Shown here: in pieces, positions 16,957-26,090 of the stretch | Layout: each line of letters begins with the position of its first letter | How positions within the stretch are numbered: position 1 is the first letter of the stretch | Source of the DNA: CAZMUQ01 sp964569845 | Lineage (GTDB): Archaea; Thermoproteota; Bathyarchaeia; Hecatellales; Hecatellaceae | Length of the DNA stretch: 64,000 bases | Direction of reading: 5' to 3' | Assembly (NCBI GenBank): GCA_964569845.1 | Contig: CAZMUQ010000002.1 | Coordinates: 62,001-126,000, forward strand | Notes under the pieces: generated by a model | The model's input: the letters and a program-made list of their open reading frames with translations, nothing else | What the model was told of the DNA's origin: nothing | Databases searched by the model: none | Position numbers and translations under genes: made by a program

Positions 16957-19175
16957 TATTCCTCTAATAGTGATTGTTGAGTTGATATTTTTTCTTCAAG
17001 TTCTTTGCGTTTAATTGTTCCTCCAACCTCACTTTTGATTTTTAATGCAAGTTTCTGACCTATGCCTGGAATCCTTGTAAGCTCGGTAAGCGAAGCATGT
17101 TTAAGGCTTTCTAAACTCTTGTATCCAGAGTTGTATAGTATTCTAGCTCTGATTCTACCTATGCCTGGAATAGAAACTAAAGGTAAAAGTTCAGGTTTAA
17201 CTCCATGTTTAACTCTAAGCCTTAATTCGCCGATTTTCGGTAGGAAATCTTTAAAACCGAAAAGTTTAGCTAACTCGTATGTTGAGTAAAGAAGCCATTC
17301 AGCTGTTTCAACCATTCTATAAAGGTCTCCAGGTTCAACTCCATAAGATTCTAATATGTCATTTTCCCTTTTCTCCATAATCCAACTTAAGAGAACTTCT
17401 GTACATTTGAGTTCTCCAAGAAAAACTTCAAAATCAATACTGTTTTCCCGTAAAATTGGAGGATTAACTAGAAGTTCATCCTTATGCTCCTCAAGAAAAA
17501 TAGTAAGTCTTTCCTCCTCCCTCCTATAAGGGTAAAGTTTAGGTGTCATATCAGGTGTATGGGAAATTAGATGTAAAAGCCCAACCTCACTAATCTTTTT
17601 ACAGCTTTCAAGCCCAAACTTTAAAATTACGGCTGTTTCAGGGTCAATGTAAAGCTCAGAAACCCTTTTACCAAAACTTGTTGCTTTAAGAAATCCTTTA
17701 TCCTCAAATTTAACCATATCATTTTCTATTAGAAATTTAAGTGCTGAAGTTAATGGTCTTTGAATAATTTTTTCACCATACTGATAAGCATAAAAAGTTT
17801 CCTTAAAAAAATCGTAAACTTCTTCTTCTCTTCTAGCAAAACCTGAGGTTATAGATGCTAAAACAAAGGATCTTAAAGTTCTTTCAATACCAAGTTTAGA
17901 CCAAACTTTTTCAGGTCTAGCACAAACATAGTATGTCATAAGGTATTCACGTTCATCAGGTGTTGAAGCTACAAGGAAAGCTTCACCAAATTTGTCATAT
18001 TTTGGTCTACCAGCTCTACCAGCCATTTGCTTATATTCTAAAACAGGTATCTCCATTCTACCATAACCAGGCTCATACCGAAGATAGTTATTAACTATTA
18101 CTGATCTTGCTGGAAGATTAACACCTGCAGCTAAGGTTGGAGTTGCAGTGATAACCTTAATTAAACCTTTTCTAAAATAATCTTCAACAATTTTTCTATG
18201 AGATGCATGAACACCTGCGTGATGGAAAGCAACACCATCTTTAATAAGCTTAGCTAAATTATCGCTTAAACTTGTTTTTTCTTCAACAGTTAAAATTTGT
18301 TCTGAAACAAGTTTAAGCGACCTTAATTCACCTTTTGAAAGAAGTTTTCTGATAAGTGGTGAAAGTTTTTGAGCAATACTTATAGTATTTTTTCTTGTAT
18401 CAACAAAGATTAGGGCTTGACCTCCATTTTTAACAACCTCATAAGCTAAGCTAATAGCTGAATTTTGATGAACAAGTTCAATTTTTCTTGCACCACCATC
18501 CCTAAATAGAACTTCATCAAACCATACAACACCCTCTCTTAGAGGAACTGGCCTCCAATCCATTACAACATAATTTGCTTTTAACCATTCAGCTATTTCT
18601 TCAACATTTCCTATAGTTGCACTTAAAGCTAAAATTTGAAGATTTGGATTAAACCTTTTCAAGGCTGTAAGTGTAAACTCAAGAGTTGCACCTCTATCAG
18701 CATCTCTTAAAAGGTGAATTTCATCTGCAACAACAAGAGTAACTTCTTTTAACCATTCAGCTCTATGCCTTAGAAGGCTATCAACTTTTTCATTTGTTGC
18801 AATAATAATATCATGTTTACCTAGTTGAGGGTCGCTTGTATCATAGTCGCCTGTTGAGATAGCAACCCGTATATTTCGTCCATTAGGCTTTTTAATGCTA
18901 GTATACTTTAAAAAATCATCATATTTCTCAGAAGCTAAAGCTCTTAAGGGTACAAGATAAATAACTTTACCATTTTTTTCTAGAATATGCTTTAAAGCAC
19001 AAAATTCAGCAATTAAAGTTTTGCCGGATGCTGTTGGACTTGCAAGAACAAAACCTTTACCTTCAAGAACACCTTTCCTAATAGCTTCCTCTTGAGGGGG
19101 GTAAAGCTCCTTATAACCAAGCTTTAAAAGTATGGTTTTCTGCTCATCAGGAATATCAAGCTCCTCAATATGCAT
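16953..19175 (-). CDS. hel308: ATP-dependent DNA helicase Hel308
   Basis: A 740-residue superfamily 2 Ski2-like helicase that unwinds lagging-strand substrates at stalled forks. The Q-motif region LYPPQEEA, Walker A ASPTASGKT, DEIH box (VVADEIHLL), motif III LSATIGN and motif VI QMAGRAGRP appear in order. The ratchet domain follows. Near the C-terminus a helix-hairpin-helix segment has VSIPGIGRIRARILYNSGY and RIPGIGQKLALKI. It is the last gene of the replication block, 20 bases after mcm. Confidence 0.96.
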   Translation of the reverse strand: MHIEELDIPDEQKTILLKLGYKELYPPQEEAIRKGVLEGKGFVLASPTASGKTLIAEFCALKHILEKNGKVIYLVPLRALASEKYDDFLKYTSIKKPNGRNIRVAISTGDYDTSDPQLGKHDIIIATNEKVDSLLRHRAEWLKEVTLVVADEIHLLRDADRGATLEFTLTALKRFNPNLQILALSATIGNVEEIAEWLKANYVVMDWRPVPLREGVVWFDEVLFRDGGARKIELVHQNSAISLAYEVVKNGGQALIFVDTRKNTISIAQKLSPLIRKLLSKGELRSLKLVSEQILTVEEKTSLSDNLAKLIKDGVAFHHAGVHASHRKIVEDYFRKGLIKVITATPTLAAGVNLPARSVIVNNYLRYEPGYGRMEIPVLEYKQMAGRAGRPKYDKFGEAFLVASTPDEREYLMTYYVCARPEKVWSKLGIERTLRSFVLASITSGFARREEEVYDFFKETFYAYQYGEKIIQRPLTSALKFLIENDMVKFEDKGFLKATSFGKRVSELYIDPETAVILKFGLESCKKISEVGLLHLISHTPDMTPKLYPYRREEERLTIFLEEHKDELLVNPPILRENSIDFEVFLGELKCTEVLLSWIMEKRENDILESYGVEPGDLYRMVETAEWLLYSTYELAKLFGFKDFLPKIGELRLRVKHGVKPELLPLVSIPGIGRIRARILYNSGYKSLESLKHASLTELTRIPGIGQKLALKIKSEVGGTIKRKELEEKISTQQSLLEEY

Positions 19176-19195
19176 AAGGAAAATTCACCATAAAA

Positions 19196-21241
19196 CTAGA
19201 ATCTAGCTTTTTTAACATATCCAGGTTCAGGTGAGTAAAGAGTCCCCTCCTTAATTAATCTTCTTACAACATCTTCGGCTGTTGTCCTATCAATACCATA
19301 CTTTTGCGTAAGTCTATCATAAAGTTCTTCAAGACTAACCTTTTCAGATTCCTTCTCCATTTCGCTTACAAGCTTAACTATAGTTGTAATTTTATCCCTC
19401 AAAGTTGCAGGTTTACCCGTCATAAGTATATCTATATCTACAACACCAGCTTCCTCTCTTAAAACACCAATATCCCTTAAAGACTTCTCCATAATTCTTA
19501 TTGCAGCTTCAGCATCCATTTTTGTAACCTCTTCTCTTAAAGCAGCCCTAGCTCTAGCCTCAGCAATTCTAATTAATGCTTCAAGCTGTCTTGGAGTAAT
19601 AGCTATAGGTGCACCTTCACCACCAGAAAGCTCCCTCATTTTGAGGTAGAATTGTCTAAGATGGTTTACAGCTTCATCTGTAAGTCTTGGATGAATTCTA
19701 GCTCTAGCATAGCTTATATACTTTCTTAGAAGATCCGGGGGGATTGGAGGGCTAGCTGTAACACCACTACTTCTATGAACATTTAGGATATGCTCTGAAA
19801 GTTTTTCATCAACCGTTTTCTCAGGGCTATCCCTTTGAATAAATATTAAGTCAAACCTTGAAAGAATAACTATTGGAAGATTTATATTGTCTGCAACTGA
19901 AAGTCTATCTTCATATCTACCATGCTTAGGATTAGCAGCTGCAAGAATTGACGTTCTAGCATTAAGCGTAGCAACAATACCACCCTTAGCAACACTAACA
20001 GTTTGCTGTTCCATCATTTCATGCATTGCAACCCTGTCCTCATCCCTCATCTTATCAATTTCATCTACAGCTGCAACACCTTTATCAGCTAATACTAGTG
20101 CTCCAGCTTCTAAAACCATTCCCCCAGCTCTTTCTCTTAAAACAGCCGCAGTTAATCCTGCAGCTGTTGTCCCTCTACCACTAGTATAAACTCCTCTTGG
20201 AGCAACTCTTGCAACATATTTTAAAAGCTGGGATTTAGCTGTTCCAGGATCACCAATAAGAAGAACATGAATATCCCCCCTTATAGTGTTACCTTCAGGG
20301 GTAACTTTAGGAACACCGCCAAAAAGCAGATACATTATAGCTTCCTTAACATCATCATAACCATAAATTGAGGGGGCTATGGAGTCTATAATATCCTTAT
20401 GGATAAAGTCTTTTTTAGCAATCTCTAAAATTTTCTTCTCATCTTCAGGTGAAATTTCAATTGTTTCAAGTTCTTTTCCAAGAGTTTCAATGTTGTTTGC
20501 TTCAACATAGGTTAGAAAAGACCTTAATTTACCTCTACCAGGTAAAACTTCTGGTCTAGCTTTAACAATACCTGTAACAACAACCCTATCTCCAGGCCTA
20601 GCAATATCAACAAGCTCATCAACAACAAAAACATCAACATACCTTGGAAGTTGGCCTGGAGGTAACTCTTCAGGTTTTTCTTGGACTCTAAGCTCCTGGG
20701 AGCTTATAAACTTAGATTTTTCAATATCAAGTTCAAATCCACTTTCCTTATCCCTTGCACAATTTGGACATTTTAATGGACGCTTAATAAGAATTCCATC
20801 CTGAGGAACAGGTATAAGTTGACCGCATCTACATCTAAATACTGCTTCAGTAAGTAGAGGATGAGCTGGTGTAGCTCTAACAACTATTCCGTCAAATGAA
20901 ATAAGCTTACCAATATGTTTAGCTCCTATACTTCTTAGGGATGTTTTCTCAGGTAAACCTTTAACACGTACATAAAGATTTTCAACAAGTTCTGCATACT
21001 CTTTATCCTCAATTTTAAGCTGGGACCTTAAAGCTTCAACAGCATACTCATTAAGAAATTTTTCAGGTTTTTCCAGTAATGCTTTTGCAAGTGCAGAATC
21101 AAAATCTAAAAGATCAAAAAAGTCTATAATAATAGAACTTCTATTCGTAAGAGCCATCTGCTTAATAAGGTTACGATATTTCTCAATCTTAAAAAAATCC
21201 TGAAATCTTTCTTGTGGATTTTTAAGGGATACTTCAACCAT
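19196..21241 (-). CDS. mcm: Replicative helicase MCM
   Basis: A 681-residue minichromosome maintenance protein, which forms the hexameric fork helicase. The N-terminal domain carries a zinc site with FRCRCG and LKCPNCARD. The AAA+ domain has Walker A IGDPGTAKSQLLKYV, Walker B AAVDEIDKM, and the arginine finger in SRFDLIF. A winged helix closes the chain around residues 610-675. It lies 13 bases after the GINS gene, so helicase and GINS are made together, consistent with the archaeal CMG complex. Confidence 0.97.
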   Translation of the reverse strand: MVEVSLKNPQERFQDFFKIEKYRNLIKQMALTNRSSIIIDFFDLLDFDSALAKALLEKPEKFLNEYAVEALRSQLKIEDKEYAELVENLYVRVKGLPEKTSLRSIGAKHIGKLISFDGIVVRATPAHPLLTEAVFRCRCGQLIPVPQDGILIKRPLKCPNCARDKESGFELDIEKSKFISSQELRVQEKPEELPPGQLPRYVDVFVVDELVDIARPGDRVVVTGIVKARPEVLPGRGKLRSFLTYVEANNIETLGKELETIEISPEDEKKILEIAKKDFIHKDIIDSIAPSIYGYDDVKEAIMYLLFGGVPKVTPEGNTIRGDIHVLLIGDPGTAKSQLLKYVARVAPRGVYTSGRGTTAAGLTAAVLRERAGGMVLEAGALVLADKGVAAVDEIDKMRDEDRVAMHEMMEQQTVSVAKGGIVATLNARTSILAAANPKHGRYEDRLSVADNINLPIVILSRFDLIFIQRDSPEKTVDEKLSEHILNVHRSSGVTASPPIPPDLLRKYISYARARIHPRLTDEAVNHLRQFYLKMRELSGGEGAPIAITPRQLEALIRIAEARARAALREEVTKMDAEAAIRIMEKSLRDIGVLREEAGVVDIDILMTGKPATLRDKITTIVKLVSEMEKESEKVSLEELYDRLTQKYGIDRTTAEDVVRRLIKEGTLYSPEPGYVKKARF

Positions 21242-21254
21242 TAAGCATCAACCT

Positions 21255-21860
21255 CTAAAAATCAAAAACACTATTCCTCCATCTATTAACCTCCTCATAA
21301 ACTCTTTCAAACAAAAATCTCTCCTCAAAAGTTAAATTTTTAAGTATACTTTCATCTTTCTCACGAATTGATGATAATATCAAAATCTTATTTATCCTAC
21401 TAGTAACAATATCCATTGCAAGTTGAAGAGCTTTTTGAAATTCAGCTTTTTTATCAGGATTAGAAAGACTTTCATTCCTTAAATTTTTTAGGAATTTTCT
21501 AAGTCTAGCATAAAAATTTTTTGGTAAAGATGCTACATGCCTTGGACTTTGAATTGTTTCAACAATTTGAGCTTTTTGAATATCAACCATTTCAAGTTTA
21601 TCTTCACCTGAAACAATTTTAGCAAATCCATTTTTAACAAGTTCCTCAGCAACCCAATATCTTGCCTCAAAATATTCATTCTCATCTACAGGTCCCAGCT
21701 GCTCATCTCCAATGGAGATTTTGGGTATGCTTTTGATAGCTATAAGCCTAACTCTGCTATTTTCAAACTTAATATCCGAGATTTTAAATGGATTCAAGCG
21801 TAAATCATCCCTGAAGCTTTTACTAACGGTAACCAATAAATTTTTTACTTTTATCCGCAT
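21255..21860 (-). CDS. GINS complex subunit (Gins51/Gins15 type)
   Basis: A 201-residue protein immediately upstream of mcm. An N-terminal beta-rich segment (the small B domain) is followed by a helical A domain around LPKNFYARLRKFLKNLRNE and ILILSSIREKDESILKNLTFEERFLFERVYEEVNRWR, consistent with the archaeal GINS15/51 family. The ILILS-then-acidic pattern before a long helix is shared by Sld5/Psf members. GINS stimulates MCM and bridges it with GAN/Cdc45. The identity relies on motif impression plus the mcm neighbourhood. The start overlaps the end of the upstream zinc protein by 38 bases after gap correction. Confidence 0.82.
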   Translation of the reverse strand: MRIKVKNLLVTVSKSFRDDLRLNPFKISDIKFENSRVRLIAIKSIPKISIGDEQLGPVDENEYFEARYWVAEELVKNGFAKIVSGEDKLEMVDIQKAQIVETIQSPRHVASLPKNFYARLRKFLKNLRNESLSNPDKKAEFQKALQLAMDIVTSRINKILILSSIREKDESILKNLTFEERFLFERVYEEVNRWRNSVFDF

Positions 21861-22337
21861 AAAGGTTGAATAACTTAGGTTTTTCTATACAACTTTTACA
21901 GATACAGTAAGAGGGATAATCATTACTTTTACAATCATTGAAGAATTCGCATTCATTACATGGAAAAACTTTACCACAAATTANNNNNNNNNNNNNNNNN
22001 NNNNNNNNNNNNNNNNNNNNNNNNNNNNNNNNNNNNNNNNNNNNNNNNNNNNNNNNNNNNNNNNNNNNNNNNNNNNNNNNNNNTTACAATCATTGAAGAA
22101 TTCGCATTCATTACATGGAAAAACTTTACCACAAATTAAGCATATCTGAGCAAAAACAATATCATCTTTAAATATTTCTGAAAGTGTCGCCTTTAACCTA
22201 TCAGCATAATCTAAATTTTGGATATAAAATGTTCTTGTTACACGGTCATAACCTAAACCTGCTTTCATAAGGTCAGCAAACTTATCTTTACCAACAAATG
22301 GAAGTTTAATACCCTTCTTGCCTACAACAATAACCAT
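21823..22337 (-). CDS. Small zinc-binding protein of the replication cluster (interrupted by a false gap)
   Basis: The coding sequence is split by 100 N, but the sequence on both sides of the N run is the same 55 bases. Merging them gives one continuous 119-residue frame ending with TAG at 21823-21825. The N-terminal 65 residues form an alpha-beta unit (VGKKGIKLPFVGKDKFADLMKAGLGYDRVTRTFYI). The C-terminal half is cysteine-rich: CLICGKVFPCNECEFFNDC, then YCICKSC, enough for one or two zinc sites. It lies between rfcL and the GINS gene, overlapping the GINS start, so a role in replication is plausible. I do not recognise a named family. Confidence 0.75.
21929..22138. repeat. 55-base direct repeat flanking the gap (assembly artefact)
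   Basis: Copies at 21929-21983 and 22084-22138 are identical base for base. Because they touch the N run on both sides, the simplest reading is one locus present twice at contig ends, not a biological duplication. Confidence 0.9.
21984..22083. other. Scaffold gap (100 N) with overlapping ends
   Basis: The 100 N placeholder is flanked by two identical 55-base copies (21929-21983 and 22084-22138). The contig ends overlap and the gap is artificial. Removing the N run and one copy restores an uninterrupted reading frame. Confidence 0.95.
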
Positions 22338-22356
22338 TAATTATACACCTTAAGAG

Positions 22357-23631
22357 CTACTTTTTAATAAACCCCTTACTTTTACCACTAAGATATGAGG
22401 ACAGGTCTTCTGTAAAGTTAAACCATGATGCAAATTTTTTAGCTTCCGCTGGGTTATTTTCAAATATTACTCTTAAAAATGGAATAAAATCTCTTATTGC
22501 ACGTTGACGTGAAACATGGCATTGCTTACCTATTAAACTTGAAATTTTATCTAAAACTTCACGTATTAGTTTTGTTCTTGCCATTAGGATTAGCTTTGAG
22601 GGGGGAAATTTAAAACCTATGGGAGTATATTTTCCTTTACGTGAGAGGTTAACACCCATACTCATCTCCTCTATAACGTACTTTAAAAGACTCCAGTTTT
22701 GTGTTCTTTTCATTCTTCCAAGAAAAATATCAGCCATGGAAAGTTTATCATAAGCAGAAGCTAAATCTTCAAGATCCTTGTATTGGTATGGTAGGTTATC
22801 ATGAATTGCCTGGAGAAAAATTTCATAGTCAACGTTAACCTCATTTAGAATTCTTTTAACCCTTTCAATATCATCTGAAAGGAAAAGCTCTTCTAAAGCT
22901 TTTTGAATTGTAATTTCTCTATCTCTTGGAGACAGGACTTTAACATCCTCAATCGTTATCTTCCCACTTCTTTCATAAATAGCTTGCAAATCATTAATTG
23001 CAGACCTAACATCTCCTCCACTAACTTTTGCAAGTATTTTTAAAGCCCCCTTTTCATATTTTACATTTTCCATTTCACATATTCTTTCAAGTAATGCCAT
23101 AATTAGTGGTGGGCGAACCCTGAAAAACTGAATAGATAAACATTGATTTTTTAGCTCCCTAAATTTTGGATCTGAGATATCATTAGCTGTTAAAATTATT
23201 GGAACTTTAGCTTGAGTAATAATTTTAATTATAGCTTCAAGACCGCCAGCATCTTCACGACCATGAATACCATCAACTTCATCAAAAAGGATAATTGTAC
23301 CCTTAAATCCTAAGAAATGCTGTAGGAGAGAATCCTCAAATGCAGCATGACCAGCAACATGCAAAATTTTTTCAGCTGTACGGATATCACTAGCATTTGT
23401 TTCTATGAGATCATAAGAAAAAGTTTTTGCTAAAGCATGTACAAGTGTTGTTTTACCAATACCTGGAGGCCCATAAAGAAGGGCAGGTTTACTTCCAGGT
23501 TTCCAGTTTTTAAGCCATGAAATAAGCATTGCTTTAGCTTCCTCATTTCCAATAACTTCGTCAAGTGTTTGAGGCCTATACTTCTCAACCCACATAACTG
23601 CCTGCTGACTTAAACTGTTTACTGTGGTCAT
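22357..23631 (-). CDS. rfcL: Replication factor C large subunit
   Basis: A 424-residue AAA+ clamp-loader subunit. It has VMWVEKYRPQTLDEVIG at the N-terminus, Walker A YGPPGIGKTTLV, Walker B ILFDEVDGI, and sensor 1 around ILTANDI. It lacks the SRC motif of small subunits, having KNQCLSIQF instead, as usual for RfcL. It ends KSKGFIKK rather than with an obvious PCNA-binding QxxL box. The stop of rfcS overlaps its start by four bases, so the two subunits are co-translated. Confidence 0.95.
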   Translation of the reverse strand: MTTVNSLSQQAVMWVEKYRPQTLDEVIGNEEAKAMLISWLKNWKPGSKPALLYGPPGIGKTTLVHALAKTFSYDLIETNASDIRTAEKILHVAGHAAFEDSLLQHFLGFKGTIILFDEVDGIHGREDAGGLEAIIKIITQAKVPIILTANDISDPKFRELKNQCLSIQFFRVRPPLIMALLERICEMENVKYEKGALKILAKVSGGDVRSAINDLQAIYERSGKITIEDVKVLSPRDREITIQKALEELFLSDDIERVKRILNEVNVDYEIFLQAIHDNLPYQYKDLEDLASAYDKLSMADIFLGRMKRTQNWSLLKYVIEEMSMGVNLSRKGKYTPIGFKFPPSKLILMARTKLIREVLDKISSLIGKQCHVSRQRAIRDFIPFLRVIFENNPAEAKKFASWFNFTEDLSSYLSGKSKGFIKK

Positions 23632-24638
23632 ACCAGTTTACCCCAGCCTTCTCGCATACTTAACCTTGCTATTTGAGCAATAAGGGCGCTAAGCTGAATA
23701 TCCTCATTAGCACCTTCAGTTATACGAAAATCATATTCACCTATGGTTGAAATAAGTTCAAGTTGAGCTTGAGGAGGAAGTTTAAGATTAAAAACTTCCG
23801 CATGAAGTTGACGGATAATATCACTTCCAGATAATCCATAGTTCACCATAAGCTCGTACATTAATTCCCTAGAACCTAAGAAATCTCCTTTTAATGCTTT
23901 TTTAAGCATTTCACGTATCTCTTCACCTTTAGCCTTACCTACAACTTGTAAAACTATCTTCTTATCAACAGTTTTACTTAAGGTTGATGCAGCCTGTAGT
24001 GTGTTTATAGCTCTTCTAAGGTCACCATTACACTCATCAACAATAGCTTCAATTCCCGTATCCGTAACGTGTACACCTTCATTTTTCGCTATACGTTTAA
24101 GGTAGGCTTCAACATCCTCCCTTTTTAAAGGAGAAAATCGAAAAATTGCACATCTACTTTGAATAGGTTCAATAATCTTTCCAATATAGTTACATATCAA
24201 TATAAATCTTGAAGTTCTTGAAAAAGACTCCATTATCCTCCTAAGAGCTGTTTGAGCTTCAGCGGTCATCTGGTCACTTTCATCAAGAATTATTAAGCTA
24301 AAAGGAATACCCCCTATTCCTCCAGTAATATGTCTAGCAAAAGTCTTAATACGTTCTCTAACCATTTGGATACCTCTTTCATCTGAGGCATTAAGTTCTA
24401 AGGTGTAATTTCTCCAATTTGAACCTAAAAGCTCTTTAGCTAAGCATAAGGCTACAGATGTTTTACCATTACCAGGAGGACCAGCGAATAATAGGTGAGG
24501 CATTGTTGCAGGATTTTTCAGAAAACCTTTAAGACTTTCAACTATTTGCTCATGGTTTATAACTTCGTCAAGTGTTTGAGGTCTATACTTCTCAACCCAC
24601 ATAACTGCAGTAGAATATGAAGAACTCATCTCCATCAC
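23628..24638 (-). CDS. rfcS: Replication factor C small subunit
   Basis: A 336-residue clamp-loader ATPase, four copies of which join one RfcL to load PCNA. The order is VEKYRPQTLDEVI, Walker A AGPPGNGKTSVA, Walker B LIILDESDQM, sensor 1 LICNYIGKI, and the SRC arginine finger (PIQSRCAIFRF). It is the first gene of the replication block on this strand. Its opening 50 bases around the conserved N-terminal motif are nearly identical to those of rfcL. Confidence 0.97.
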   Translation of the reverse strand: MMEMSSSYSTAVMWVEKYRPQTLDEVINHEQIVESLKGFLKNPATMPHLLFAGPPGNGKTSVALCLAKELLGSNWRNYTLELNASDERGIQMVRERIKTFARHITGGIGGIPFSLIILDESDQMTAEAQTALRRIMESFSRTSRFILICNYIGKIIEPIQSRCAIFRFSPLKREDVEAYLKRIAKNEGVHVTDTGIEAIVDECNGDLRRAINTLQAASTLSKTVDKKIVLQVVGKAKGEEIREMLKKALKGDFLGSRELMYELMVNYGLSGSDIIRQLHAEVFNLKLPPQAQLELISTIGEYDFRITEGANEDIQLSALIAQIARLSMREGWGKLV

Positions 24639-24890
24639 TTCAAATCAAAAATTTTACCCTTTTCTTTTAAGCTTTTAAAGCCTAAATCTTAAAGGCTAAA
24701 GCCATATTTATGGTTGTAGAAGGCTTTAAAATACTAGCTTAAGGTGTTTTTAGCTACTTTGAAGCCTAAAGTTTAACATAGAGGTTTAAAACTTTTTTGC
24801 CAAAAGTTATATACTATGTTTACCTTCATTTTGTAGTGTAGGGTAAAAGAAGAGGATGGCTTTTTAAGCCTACCTTAGGTGAAATTACTC
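24639..24890. promoter_or_regulatory. Divergent control region with repeated AAGCC motifs
   Basis: About 250 bases without a gene, between rfcS and a divergent small gene. The sequence holds TTTAAAGCC at 24674-24682, its inverse GGCTTTAAA at 24722-24730, AAGCCTAAA at 24678-24686 and 24762-24770, and the hairpin GGCTTTTTAAGCC at 24858-24870. TATA-like stretches (e.g. GTTATATACTATG near 24806-24818) would serve the plus-strand gene. The repeated motif may be a regulator site; none was recognised. Confidence 0.35.
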
Positions 24891-25217
24891 ATGACTATTG
24901 AAGAAAAAAAAGTTAAATCTCTAACAAGATTCATCCGTATACCCTTAATAGTTCATACAATTTTAAAAAGAGAAAACGGATTTTCGCTTCAAATAGAACA
25001 TGTAGAAGTAAAAAGAACAGCCATAAGTGTACCAAAAAATATTTTAGAGCTTAGCCCAAGGGAAATAGGTGAATATATAAAGGAGGTTTATCCAAATGCA
25101 AGATCACTCGTAATACAGTATGAGGAGAAGGAGGAAGGCCCTGTTCCTTTTTGTGCTCAGCTATTTTTAACAGGAAAAAATTTAAGAAGACGTGAAATAA
25201 ACATTGAAGATTATTAA
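24891..25217 (+). CDS. Uncharacterised protein, about 108 residues
   Basis: A short soluble alpha-beta protein starting MTIEEKKVKSLTRFIRIPLIV. A GTG four codons upstream (24879) is an alternative start, but AGGTGAAA sits at Shine-Dalgarno distance from the ATG. It has ISVPKNILELSPREIGEYIKEVYPNARSLVIQYEE in the middle and ends GKNLRRREINIEDY. No family was recognised. No signal peptide or membrane segment is seen. It is divergent from the replication block across a 250-base control region and convergent with larB, so no operon partner helps. Confidence 0.65.
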   Translation: MTIEEKKVKSLTRFIRIPLIVHTILKRENGFSLQIEHVEVKRTAISVPKNILELSPREIGEYIKEVYPNARSLVIQYEEKEEGPVPFCAQLFLTGKNLRRREINIEDY

Positions 25218-25283
25218 TTTGTAAATTTTTCCCATAACCTTAAGAAATTTAATTTTTAAAAATTGAAAAATTAAACCTATATT

Positions 25284-26072
25284 TTACTGTCCAAGACTTC
25301 TTGCTTTAGAAATTTTATTTGCTATGAGTGCTGCTAAGCAACCAGCACCAACACCATTATCAATGTTAACTACAGCTAAACCTAGACTGCACGACTGAAG
25401 CATAGACATTAAAGCAGCTATTCCACCACCACCATAACCATAACCAGTTGATGTTGGAACACCTATAACTGGGCAATCAACCAGGCTTGAAACGATTGAT
25501 GGAAGAGCTCCTTCCATACCAGCTACAACAATGAAAACATCAACCTCCTTTTTTAACATCTCTTGAACTGATGAAAATGTTCTATGAATACCTGCTACAC
25601 CAACATCATATGCACAATAAACTTTACAGCCAAGTTCTTTTGCTACAGCAACAGCTTCTTCAGCTACAGGAATATCAGCTGTTCCAGCTGCTAAAACACC
25701 AATCTTTCCTCCACCTTTAACTTCATGTAAATTGTGTTTTTTAACAACTATAATTCTAGCTTTATCATAAACTTTAATCTTAAACTTTTTTCCAAGTTTT
25801 CTTTTTAGTTCTTTAGTATGCTTAATGGAAGCTCTACTAACTATAACTTTACCATAATCTTCTATAACATTCTTAACTATTTCCACGGTTTCATTAGGAT
25901 GCTTATATTCAGCAAGAATAATTTCGGGAATCCCTCTACGCTTAAACCTTCCAATATCTATTTTAGCAAAATCTCCAATACTTTTTACTGCTAAAAGTTT
26001 TAATTGTTTTTCTGCCTCTTTAATAGAAGTTTCCCCATTCTTAACTTTCCTTAAAATATCCTTAATATCCAT
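25284..26072 (-). CDS. larB: LarB, nickel-pincer cofactor biosynthesis enzyme (PurE-like)
   Basis: A 262-residue protein with an N-terminal helical part and a C-terminal PurE-like AIR-carboxylase domain. GIPEIILAEYKHPNETVEIVKN and GGKIGVLAAGTADIPVAEEAVAVAKELG mark the family, along with VVAGMEGALPSIVSSLVDCPVIGVPTSTGYGYGGGGIAALMSMLQSCS. LarB carboxylates and hydrolyses nicotinic acid adenine dinucleotide, the first step to the nickel-pincer nucleotide used by lactate racemase LarA. A LarA homologue lies 6 kb away; LarC and LarE are not in the window. Downstream of, and probably co-transcribed with, the aminotransferase gene. Confidence 0.93.
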   Translation of the reverse strand: MDIKDILRKVKNGETSIKEAEKQLKLLAVKSIGDFAKIDIGRFKRRGIPEIILAEYKHPNETVEIVKNVIEDYGKVIVSRASIKHTKELKRKLGKKFKIKVYDKARIIVVKKHNLHEVKGGGKIGVLAAGTADIPVAEEAVAVAKELGCKVYCAYDVGVAGIHRTFSSVQEMLKKEVDVFIVVAGMEGALPSIVSSLVDCPVIGVPTSTGYGYGGGGIAALMSMLQSCSLGLAVVNIDNGVGAGCLAALIANKISKARSLGQ

Positions 26073-26090
26073 TTTAACTATAGTTTAAAG

